NCBI GenBank assembly: GCA_028700875.1
Contig: JAQVRW010000042.1
Location: 1-13,010, forward strand
Reading direction: 5' to 3'
DNA from: Candidatus Zixiibacteriota bacterium
Lineage (GTDB): Bacteria > Zixibacteria > MSB-5A5 > GN15 > JAAZOE01
DNA length: 13,010 nucleotides
Shown here piece by piece: positions 5,317 to 11,666 of the stretch. The notes under the pieces are model-generated. The model saw only the letters and a program-made list of their open reading frames with translations. It was not told the DNA's origin and searched no databases. The translations under genes were made by a program, and so were the position numbers. Numbering within the stretch: position 1 is the stretch's first letter; each line of letters opens with the position of its first letter.

Positions 5317-6390
5317 CTATGGTTCGGGATACAGAATGGCTTCGCCGGACCGGTCTCCGCGCAGGTAGCTGACATAAACGCCCTGGCCTGTGTGGTCGAG
5401 GATCAGCGTGTACAAGTCCTTGATGTCCCTGGGCGTCCGGCCGTCGACGTTACGGATAAGGTCCCCCCGCCGCAGACCCGCGGAATAGGCTGATTTGAGC
5501 GAATCGATTCCGGTGACCCGGTAAAGGCCGGGACGATCCTCGGTGACGGAAAATCCCAGACGGCTTTCGGCCGGCGGTTGGCCGATGATTCGGCTTAAGC
5601 CGACCCGACGCGGCCGTATCTGTTCGGGCGGACGGGTCAGGGCGACGAGGTCCGATCGAACCGGCTCGGCGGCGATCCGATCGGCCAACGGGGAATCGGA
5701 AGAAAGCGGCCATCGTTTCCATAAGTGGTTCAGGACGACATCCCGTCCCGGGGCGCGCAGTTTCCACGGGTCGGACCGGTACACGGCCATGACGGAATCG
5801 CGGTCGACGAAATCGGCCAGGGTGGTCAGGGCCAGGAGGTCGGCCAGGGCATCGAACCGCCGGGGAGTCTTTTGCATCAGGGGATGATCGGCCAGATACC
5901 CGGCGCCGGTCCCAGGGATAAAAGCCTGATTCAAAAGCCGCCGGGACAACTGCTGAAACAAGGCCAGCAGGTGAGACAGATCCTGGGGCACGGCGATGAT
6001 TCGGTCGCCGTTTTTCTTTCCGGCCAGCGGGATGGTCATGGGATCATAGGCGGCGTAATCGGGATAGTATTTCACGATATAGATGTCAAACTGCGGTTCG
6101 GTCCATTCGATCCCGGCGTAAAGAGAGAGACGATCCAGCACGGCCAACCCCTGCATGTCCCAAAAGGCTTTTAATGATTCGGCCTGAGGGGCGATCGTGG
6201 CGCAGGCGGCCAGGGCGCTGTCCCGTATCGGGTAGTCATCGGGGAAAAGCGAGATCATGTAGTCGTAATCGTCGATGATCATCCGCACCCGGGGGAGGGA
6301 ATCATTCTGCGCCGCCAGCGGGAGGACGAAGGCGAACGTCGCCATGACGGCGACGGACAACCATATTCTATTCGAACGACAGAGACTCAT
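5317..6390 (-). CDS. Secreted protein with C-terminal PDZ domain
   Basis: A 357-residue protein with a signal peptide (hydrophobic run about residues 10-26, cleavage near A27/Q28) and a C-terminal PDZ domain (about residues 276-355). The PDZ part shows LGFSV as the carboxylate-binding-loop equivalent, then SAGLRRGDLIRNVDGR, the usual 'aGl..GD.I..vdG' block. The central 230 residues are alpha-rich and I do not recognise them. Their helix QDLSHLLALFQQLSRRLL (136-153) sits where gluzincin-type peptidases with PDZ tails carry HExxH, but no HExxH exists, so protease activity is not supported. The start lies 6 bp after the stop of the upstream membrane protein, indicating translational coupling. 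It probably binds protein termini in the periplasm. Confidence 0.75.
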   Translation of the reverse strand: MSLCRSNRIWLSVAVMATFAFVLPLAAQNDSLPRVRMIIDDYDYMISLFPDDYPIRDSALAACATIAPQAESLKAFWDMQGLAVLDRLSLYAGIEWTEPQFDIYIVKYYPDYAAYDPMTIPLAGKKNGDRIIAVPQDLSHLLALFQQLSRRLLNQAFIPGTGAGYLADHPLMQKTPRRFDALADLLALTTLADFVDRDSVMAVYRSDPWKLRAPGRDVVLNHLWKRWPLSSDSPLADRIAAEPVRSDLVALTRPPEQIRPRRVGLSRIIGQPPAESRLGFSVTEDRPGLYRVTGIDSLKSAYSAGLRRGDLIRNVDGRTPRDIKDLYTLILDHTGQGVYVSYLRGDRSGEAILYPEP

Positions 6391-6396
6391 AGACGA

Positions 6397-7305
6397 TCAA
6401 ATTGCCGGAGGAAGCAGGGGTTCATCGGGGGCAGTCGAGCCGGGTTCGGGAGTCGGGGCCGCAATCTCGACGGCCGGATGAAGGTGCCTCTCCAGCCGGA
6501 AATAAAACTCGGTCATCATCAGGCTGACGGCGGCACCGACGTAGCCGTTGACCAGGTACATGATCAGTATGGCGGTCGGGACGCCGATCAACAACGCCAG
6601 CCAGAGGTTGAACAACCCGATGGTGATAAAGGGCAGGGCCACGACCGCCAGGATGAGAGCGCTGATGATCGCGAAGCCGATCATGATCCCCAGACTGATG
6701 AAAAACATGATGACGTTGATTCCGAGCGCCTGGGTCAGCCAGGCAAAGCTATCGCCGATGCTGTCCATCACGGGCCGGTGTTCCAGGACGATCATTCGCT
6801 GGGCCAGCATGTAGGTCATGACCCAGACGAAGAGGCCAGCCAGGAAAATCGGCGCCAGTATCAGCAGCGAAAGATAACCCAGGACCTGGGCGATCAGGAA
6901 GGTCATCACGCCGATCAAAATCAGGACCAGCACGAAGGCGAGGATCATGATAATGAACAGGATGGCCGCGCCCAGCATGGGCCAAAAACAGGCCATTCCC
7001 GTCTGCCAAACCAGGCCGAGACGGTACGGTTCGTTGCGCCGAAACCGTCCGGCGGCATCAATCAACGCTCCTTCGGCGATAATCCGCAGGATAAAATATA
7101 CCAGGCCCAGGATAAGCACGAAGGCGACCACCGACAGGATGATGAAGGGGTTACGGAGAAGGAATTCTTCGAATGAGGCGATGCTGTCGTTTCCCTGGCC
7201 GATGTTGAAGGTCGAGATGCCGACGGTCAAAAATCCCAGCAGCCATAGCGATTTATACCGCCAGGCGCGGTTGAACGCGAGCGATACGATTTCACCGTAG
7301 TTCAT
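6397..7305 (-). CDS. Polytopic membrane protein (GPDP-membrane-domain-like)
   Basis: A 302-residue integral membrane protein with about six to eight helices (approximate residues 19-35, 54-78, 106-138, 141-168, 195-225, 228-262). It begins MNYGEIVSLAFNRAWRYKSL, a start seen in proteins related to the membrane domain of glycerophosphodiester phosphodiesterase (DUF4013/DUF7544-like). The soluble tail is Pro/Glu-rich (EIAAPTPEPGS). An in-frame TTG lies 18 bp upstream, but the ATG at 7305 fits the family start better and the TTG overlaps a promoter-like element. No catalytic motif is visible. It forms an operon with the PDZ protein gene, which starts 6 bp after its stop. A role in membrane organisation or transport is a guess. 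Confidence 0.75.
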   Translation of the reverse strand: MNYGEIVSLAFNRAWRYKSLWLLGFLTVGISTFNIGQGNDSIASFEEFLLRNPFIILSVVAFVLILGLVYFILRIIAEGALIDAAGRFRRNEPYRLGLVWQTGMACFWPMLGAAILFIIMILAFVLVLILIGVMTFLIAQVLGYLSLLILAPIFLAGLFVWVMTYMLAQRMIVLEHRPVMDSIGDSFAWLTQALGINVIMFFISLGIMIGFAIISALILAVVALPFITIGLFNLWLALLIGVPTAILIMYLVNGYVGAAVSLMMTEFYFRLERHLHPAVEIAAPTPEPGSTAPDEPLLPPAI

Positions 7306-7312
7306 ACGAGAG

Positions 7313-7341
7313 TATCTATGCAAAAGTCAGGACAGTGTCAA
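7313..7341 (-). promoter_or_regulatory. Candidate promoter of the membrane protein-PDZ operon
   Basis: On the minus strand a perfect TTGACA (7336-7341) and a 17-bp spacer precede TAGATA (7313-7318). The -10 ends 7 nt ahead of the ATG at 7305, so the message would be leaderless or nearly so. No Shine-Dalgarno is seen ahead of this ATG. Confidence 0.5.
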
Positions 7342-7381
7342 CCAAAAAGCGGCCCGACGGATCTTTCAAAAGTGCCGCCGA

Positions 7382-7405
7382 ATGCCGCTTTCGCGGCGTA
7401 TTTTT
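7382..7405 (+). terminator. Hairpin plus T-run in the sthA leader region
   Basis: GCCGC (7384-7388) pairs with GCGGC (7393-7397) around a TTTC loop and is followed by ATTTTT (7400-7405). It looks like a small intrinsic terminator on the + strand, yet no + gene lies upstream. A competing pairing exists between GCGGC (7349-7353) and GCCGC (7374-7378). It could be an attenuator of sthA or stop stray transcription. Confidence 0.4.
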
Positions 7406-7454
7406 GATGTCATTCCGCATTGAGAATGCAAACAGGCTCGTGGAAATGAACTTT

Positions 7455-7459
7455 GGGAG
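7455..7459 (+). promoter_or_regulatory. Ribosome binding site deciding the sthA start
   Basis: GGGAG lies 8 nt before the GTG at 7468. An upstream in-frame TTG (7453) would place the start inside this site, and no better site precedes it. The GTG is therefore the likelier start. Confidence 0.65.
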
Positions 7460-7467
7460 CGTGGATC

Positions 7468-8886
7468 GTGGAACAATATGATTTGATCGTTATCGGCTCC
7501 GGGCCGGCCGGAGAAAAGGCGGCCATCCAGGCAGCGCAGTACCGCAAGAAAACCGCCGTAATTGAAACGCGAGGCGTCGTCGGCGGCGTCTGTGTCCATA
7601 CCGGCACGCTGCCGTCCAAAACCCTCCGGGAGACGGTCCTGTATCTGGCGGGTCTCAAGCAACGCTCCGTGTATGGCGTCGTGTGCAGCGTCAAAAGCGA
7701 CGTGACCGTGGGCGAATTGATGTATCGCACCCGTCATGTCATCCAGAACGAACTGGAGGTGATCCAGAACAAGCTGATGCGCAACGGCATCGCCGTCATC
7801 AGCGGGCGGGGTCGACTGGCGTCGGCGCACGAGGTGGAAGTGGCCGGCGATTCAGGAGACGTCCGGACGTTTTCGACCGAGGCGATCGTGATCGCCGCCG
7901 GTTCCCGGCCGCATCGCGATCCGGCCATCACGTTCGACGACCGGCTGGTTTTCGACAGCGAGACGATTCTCAAGCTCGACCGTATCCCCCGTTCGATGGT
8001 CATCATCGGCGGCGGGATTATCGGCTGCGAATACGCCTGCATCTTCGGCCACCTGGGCGTGGCCGTGACCCTGATTGATTCCAAGCCGCGCCTGATGCCG
8101 TTTCTGGATCATGAGATTTCCGATACGCTGACCCACTTGATGCGCAAGGGGGGGATTAAGGTCATCCTGGAAGATCGAAAAGAGGCGATGAAAACCGGCG
8201 ACGACCAAGTGACGATCACGATTAAAGGCGGACGGGAGATCGTCGCCGACAAGGCTTTGTACGCCACCGGACGGGTTGGCAATACGGTTGGGCTGGGACT
8301 GGAAAAGGCCGGCGTAAGGGTCGACGAACGCGGGTTGATCCTGGTTGATGAGAACTTTCATACCGGTGTGGAGAAGGTCTATGCGGTCGGCGATATTATC
8401 GGGTTTCCGGCGTTGGCGTCGGTGTCGATGGATCAGGGGCGACTGGCGGCCCGGCACGCCTTCGGCCGCCAGGAGGTCCGTCTTAACGCGTTGCTACCCT
8501 ATGGGGTATACACGATCCCGGAAGTGTCCATCGTGGGCGAAACGGAGGAAAGTCTGTCCAAACGAGGTATCCCGTACGCCGCCGGGACGGCCCATTTTTA
8601 CGAGTTAGCTCGCGGACAGATCGCCGGTGATCATGACGGCCTGTTGAAACTGATTTTTTGCCCTCATACTCACAAGCTGTATGGGGTGCATATTGTTGGG
8701 CAGGATGCCGCCGATCTGGTCCATGTGGGCCAGGCGGTCATCTCTTTCAACGGGACGATCGACTTCTTCGTCGATACGGTTTTCAATTTCCCGACCATGT
8801 CGGAGGCGTATAAGGTAGCGGCACTGAACGGTATGGCCAACCTGCAATCAACCGCCGGGACGGCCGACGTTCGCGGCCAAGGTTAG
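7468..8886 (+). CDS. sthA: Soluble (Si-specific) pyridine nucleotide transhydrogenase
   Basis: A 472-residue flavoprotein of the disulfide-reductase family. It has the FAD dinucleotide fold GSGPAG (10-15), the NAD(P) fold GGGIIG (181-186), the second FAD motif YAVGDIIG (305-312) and the C-terminal block FPTMSEAYK. The redox-centre region reads GGVCVHTGTLPSK: C42 is kept, but the second Cys of the usual CxxxxC is T47. E. coli SthA has the same Cys-to-Thr change (CTHWGT), and the HPTxSE dimer motif of lipoamide dehydrogenase is likewise altered. SthA moves hydride between NADPH and NAD+ in the cytosol, balancing the two pools. Its length is close to the E. coli enzyme (466). No terminator follows, so it may read through into the RRM gene. 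Confidence 0.87.
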   Translation: MEQYDLIVIGSGPAGEKAAIQAAQYRKKTAVIETRGVVGGVCVHTGTLPSKTLRETVLYLAGLKQRSVYGVVCSVKSDVTVGELMYRTRHVIQNELEVIQNKLMRNGIAVISGRGRLASAHEVEVAGDSGDVRTFSTEAIVIAAGSRPHRDPAITFDDRLVFDSETILKLDRIPRSMVIIGGGIIGCEYACIFGHLGVAVTLIDSKPRLMPFLDHEISDTLTHLMRKGGIKVILEDRKEAMKTGDDQVTITIKGGREIVADKALYATGRVGNTVGLGLEKAGVRVDERGLILVDENFHTGVEKVYAVGDIIGFPALASVSMDQGRLAARHAFGRQEVRLNALLPYGVYTIPEVSIVGETEESLSKRGIPYAAGTAHFYELARGQIAGDHDGLLKLIFCPHTHKLYGVHIVGQDAADLVHVGQAVISFNGTIDFFVDTVFNFPTMSEAYKVAALNGMANLQSTAGTADVRGQG

Positions 8887-8889
8887 GTG

Positions 8890-8918
8890 TTGACAGAACG
8901 CCGAAATTGTATTAAGAT
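8890..8918 (+). promoter_or_regulatory. Promoter of the first RRM gene
   Basis: A perfect TTGACA (8890-8895), a 17-bp spacer and TAAGAT (8913-8918) lie directly after the sthA stop codon. The predicted start near 8925 gives a leader of about 65 nt. No inverted repeat like that in the leader of the second RRM gene is seen here. Confidence 0.6.
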
Positions 8919-8989
8919 TCCGGTGAGATGCGGGCGGCCTCCCCGATTGGCGCCGGTCCGCGAGTAAGAGTCTTTGCAGGAGATGATCG

Positions 8990-9274
8990 ATGCAAGGCAG
9001 CAGGCTATATGTCGGGAACCTCAGGTACACAGTAACCAATGAACAGTTGCAGCAACTTTTTGCCGAGTATGGTCAGGTAAAAAGCGTCAATGTCATCGAG
9101 GGTAAAGGTTTCGGTTTCGTGGAGATGTCCACCCCGGAAGAGGCCCAGAAGGCGAAAGACGCTTTGGACGGCAAGGAGTTCAACGACCGTAATCTGAAGG
9201 TGGACGAAGCCAAGCCGCCACGCGATCGGCAGGACCGGGATCGACCGCGCGGCGGTCCGAGCAGACGATCATAA
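8990..9274 (+). CDS. Single-RRM RNA-binding protein, copy 1
   Basis: A 94-residue protein with one RNA recognition motif over residues 4-75. RNP2 is LYVGNL (6-11) and RNP1 is KGFGFVEM (39-46), with the aromatic RNA-stacking residues Y7, F41 and F43 present. The tail is short, charged and Arg/Asp-rich (PPRDRQDRDRPRGGPSRRS). Small bacterial proteins of this build (the Rbp type of cyanobacteria and others) bind mRNA and are often cold-induced. The ATG follows AGGAGA (8978-8983) at 6 nt. A close paralogue lies 325 bp downstream; this copy has only a single RGG in its tail. Target RNAs are unknown. Confidence 0.93.
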   Translation: MQGSRLYVGNLRYTVTNEQLQQLFAEYGQVKSVNVIEGKGFGFVEMSTPEEAQKAKDALDGKEFNDRNLKVDEAKPPRDRQDRDRPRGGPSRRS

Positions 9275-9443
9275 CCGTCACTGAAAGATCACCTGTGACA
9301 ACCGTCACCCCTATCCCCAGTACGGTCATATCGACCCCCGGGAGGAAGCCGGCTTTGGCGCGATGCGTCTGCCGACGGTGAGTTGTCGCATAAGGATAAG
9401 AGGACAGTTGTTCCGCCGCCGCGACCGAAACGAGGAATTCGGC

Positions 9444-9473
9444 TTGACAGAAGCGGAGATGTTTTCGTATACA
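9444..9473 (+). promoter_or_regulatory. Candidate distal promoter of the second RRM gene
   Basis: A perfect TTGACA (9444-9449), an 18-bp spacer and TATACA (9468-9473) predict a start near 9480 and a leader of about 120 nt that contains the inverted repeats described below. The stretch 9275-9443 before it shows no gene. It contains only a short direct repeat AACCGTCAC (9273-9281 and 9300-9308) and no clear terminator for copy 1. Confidence 0.5.
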
Positions 9474-9502
9474 TGACGTTAGTTTTTCGATAAGGGTACC
9501 CT

Positions 9503-9564
9503 ATAATGTTTCCCTGTGAGAGGCCCCACAGGCTGTCCTGCTTTCGCCTCCCCAGAAACATTAT
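9503..9564 (+). promoter_or_regulatory. Structured 5' leader of the second RRM gene
   Basis: ATAATGTTTC (9503-9512) is exactly complementary to GAAACATTAT (9555-9564). Directly inside the left arm, CCTGTG (9513-9518) pairs with CACAGG (9527-9532). A transcript from the 9444-9473 promoter could thus fold into a closing 10-bp stem with an inner 6-bp hairpin, ending 23 nt before the ribosome site GAGGAG (9588-9593). The left arm overlaps a perfect TATAAT (9502-9507), which is preceded by the palindrome GGGTACCC (9494-9501) and could be a second promoter. Regulation by temperature or by the RRM protein itself is inference. Confidence 0.5.
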
Positions 9565-9599
9565 GGATCACTGAGGACTCATAATCTGAGGAGTGCGTA

Positions 9600-9914
9600 A
9601 TGTCAGGGAGTCGCTTGTATGTCGGTAATCTCAGCTATTCCGTCACGGCCGATCAGCTAAAGGACCTGTTCGGTCAATACGGCGAAGTGGTCAATGTCAA
9701 CGTGATCGAAGGCAAAGGTTTCGGTTTCGTCGAGATGGCCACCGGTGATCAGGCCTCGGCTGCCAAAGAAGCTCTCAACGGTTCTGATTACAACGGTCGT
9801 ACGATGCGGGTTGACGAAGCTCGTCCGCCGAAAGCTCGTGACGATCGTGGCGGCGGCGGCGGTGGCGACCGTGGTCGTCGTGGTGGTGGCGGCGGTCCGA
9901 GCCGTCGGTTCTAA
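9600..9914 (+). CDS. Glycine-rich single-RRM RNA-binding protein, copy 2
   Basis: A 104-residue paralogue of the preceding gene: the same SRLYVGNL (RNP2, 6-11), KGFGFVEM (RNP1, 39-46), NVIEGKGFGFVEM block and PSRR end. Its tail differs: residues 83-99 form an RGG-like region (DRGGGGGGDRGRRGGGGG) that is disordered and likely adds non-specific RNA affinity. It is probably an mRNA-binding or chaperone protein of the cold-inducible Rbp type. The ATG follows GAGGAG (9588-9593) at 6 nt; a second CTGAGGA lies 15 bp further up. It has its own promoter(s), a structured leader and a terminator, so it is an independent unit. Confidence 0.93.
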   Translation: MSGSRLYVGNLSYSVTADQLKDLFGQYGEVVNVNVIEGKGFGFVEMATGDQASAAKEALNGSDYNGRTMRVDEARPPKARDDRGGGGGGDRGRRGGGGGPSRRF

Positions 9915-9967
9915 CTATCTCGCGGGATATAAAAAACCCGCAGACAGGGAAAAAAGCAATTGTATGG

Positions 9968-9996
9968 AGGGGGGCCGAGCGATCGGCCCTCTTTCG
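9968..9996 (+). terminator. Rho-independent terminator after the second RRM gene
   Basis: GGGCCGA (9972-9978) pairs with TCGGCCC (9983-9989) around a GCGA tetraloop. Wobble-containing pairs extend the stem outward (9968-9971 with 9990-9993), and it runs into CTTTCG. It lies 54 bp after the stop codon. The T-run is short, so efficiency may be moderate. Confidence 0.65.
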
Positions 9997-10105
9997 TCTC
10001 GTCGGGGTTGTGTCGGCCGTCGGGCCCGACAACCGTCTTAAGCCGCATCAGGGAAACTTCCGGCGGCTCTTCCGGTCAGGTCTGCGTTCGGGGTTAAGGG
10101 CAGGA

Positions 10106-11629
10106 TCATTCCACGCCGATATCGGCGGAACCCATCCAGGTAAGCGAAAAATCGATCCAGGCCGTGGTGGTCGACCGTCCGGCGATATTCCGGTGATTGG
10201 TGATATCGCTCCAGCCGGTATCGAGGGTGAAGAACAGATGATTGCGGCTGTAGGCAAGAGGGATAAATCCACCGATACGGAGGGCGATAGAGGCCGTCTT
10301 CTCGACCGTCCCGGTAGGGAATGATTCGTGATAGTCCCCCGCGACGGCCATCCACGGCTCATCCCAGGGATTATTCAACGATCCTTCGCCGTGACGGCGA
10401 TAGGCCAGTTCGAGTTCGGTCCAGAGGGCGGCGTTCGGCCAGAAACGTGCGGAAAGCGCCAGCGAGTCGGCATCGGGGCCCAGCGGATGTCCCAGCGGTT
10501 TGTCGTGGAAGATATACCGGTTGCGGGGATAGAACTGATGATAGGTGCGATTGGTCAACCGGACATACTCGATGCGAACATCGGGGAGCATCGATCCGAT
10601 TTTTCCCGCCTTGAACAGTCCCGCCATTATCCCCCATTCATTTGGTTCGTGGTCTCCCTGGGAATTGTCGTCGATTTGAAAATCATCGATGATGCACTGG
10701 CCGTAGAGCACGGTTCCCCACCCCGGCAGGGCGGTGAAGTCGAACCCGAGAATGGTGTTGTCATCCACCTTTTCGTTCACCTGCGCGGCATGGAAGATCT
10801 GCAGGGGGTTCAGGTAATACAGCTCGGGAGAACGTCCTTCGCCGCCGAACACGATCGTTTCGGTCAACCCGACCCGCAGGCGGCGGTGAAGTTTGATATC
10901 CAGCCGATGGGCGGCCAGGTAGCGGTTGTCGGCAAACGAATAATCCGGGAAACGGATAAGGTCCAGGCTGTCCGGGCGGCTCTTGTCCAGGCGGGCGAAA
11001 AGAAAATGAAAAGCCAGATGTTCGGTGTTATACGATGCCGACAGGAGATCGAGCGGGTCGGCGGTGGCCGAAAGAACCAGATTGACCGGTCGGGGGCCCC
11101 ATACCGGGCGGAGTCGTCCGAGAGTGACCGCAATCTTGCCGTTCCTGTAGAAGACGGCCCCCAGGGCGATTTCGCCGGCCAGGCCACGATATTTCTTGCC
11201 GGTATAGGCGGGGTCGAGCGCCCGAGCGCGGTCGAGATTAAGCAGGGCGAAGGCCCCGAAATTTTTTGCCGGGCAGAAAGTCATCCCGCCAATGAGGGAG
11301 GGAAAATCGTCGGCAGAATGATTCCTTTCCGCCCGGTATCGTACAGAACCCAAAATGAAGAGGTGAGCGAAATCTATTTGTCCGGCATCGATCAGCCCCA
11401 GCGAAGGGGGCCAGTCGTCGCCGAGGACGTCTTTGCATTGTTGCAGGTAAAACGGTCCCACCGTGGGATAGCGGCTCAGATCCTGGCGTTCGGCCATAGT
11501 CCGGAACATGAGGTCAGAGGGCAGGGAGAACGGCGCATACCCGGCCGGGCAGATGACATCGGCCTCGGCGGCCAACGGCAGGAGGAGCAGCAAGGCCGTC
11601 AGCGCCGGTATGATCGACGAGAATCCCAT
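10106..11629 (-). CDS. Wzi-family outer-membrane capsule assembly protein
   Basis: A 507-residue protein with a signal peptide (about residues 1-23, ending AEA-D) and a beta-barrel-like remainder. Features in keeping with the Wzi/capsule-assembly family are GKIAVTLGRLRPVWGPRP followed by LVLSATADPLD, then RVGLTETIVFGG, YYLNPLQIFHAAQVNEKVDDNTILGFDF and YGQCIIDDFQID, and late strands such as DVRIEYVRLTNRTY. E. coli Wzi is an outer-membrane lectin that anchors capsule; relatives in other phyla sit in exopolysaccharide loci. The start is supported by GGAAG at 11636-11640 (6 nt spacing). It follows the glycosylphosphotransferase stop by 37 bp on the same strand, so the two are probably co-transcribed. 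No clear terminator is seen after it. Confidence 0.75.
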   Translation of the reverse strand: MGFSSIIPALTALLLLLPLAAEADVICPAGYAPFSLPSDLMFRTMAERQDLSRYPTVGPFYLQQCKDVLGDDWPPSLGLIDAGQIDFAHLFILGSVRYRAERNHSADDFPSLIGGMTFCPAKNFGAFALLNLDRARALDPAYTGKKYRGLAGEIALGAVFYRNGKIAVTLGRLRPVWGPRPVNLVLSATADPLDLLSASYNTEHLAFHFLFARLDKSRPDSLDLIRFPDYSFADNRYLAAHRLDIKLHRRLRVGLTETIVFGGEGRSPELYYLNPLQIFHAAQVNEKVDDNTILGFDFTALPGWGTVLYGQCIIDDFQIDDNSQGDHEPNEWGIMAGLFKAGKIGSMLPDVRIEYVRLTNRTYHQFYPRNRYIFHDKPLGHPLGPDADSLALSARFWPNAALWTELELAYRRHGEGSLNNPWDEPWMAVAGDYHESFPTGTVEKTASIALRIGGFIPLAYSRNHLFFTLDTGWSDITNHRNIAGRSTTTAWIDFSLTWMGSADIGVE

Positions 11630-11666
11630 TCTCTTCTTCCGTTCAGACGAACGATTCCTTATTCCA

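Noticed and set aside
5317..6390. PDZ-containing metalloprotease
   Set aside because: No HExxH or other catalytic motif is present; only the PDZ domain is supported.
6478..7176. + strand open frame opposite the membrane protein gene
   Set aside because: Extreme Asp/Gln/His-rich composition arises from reading transmembrane codons in reverse.
7306..7323. TTG at 7321-7323 as start of the membrane protein
   Set aside because: It overlaps a promoter-like element and lacks a ribosome site; the ATG at 7305 gives the family-like MNYGEIVSLAF start.
7468..8886. Lipoamide dehydrogenase or mercuric/glutathione reductase
   Set aside because: The second redox Cys is Thr and the HPTxSE motif is altered, as in SthA.
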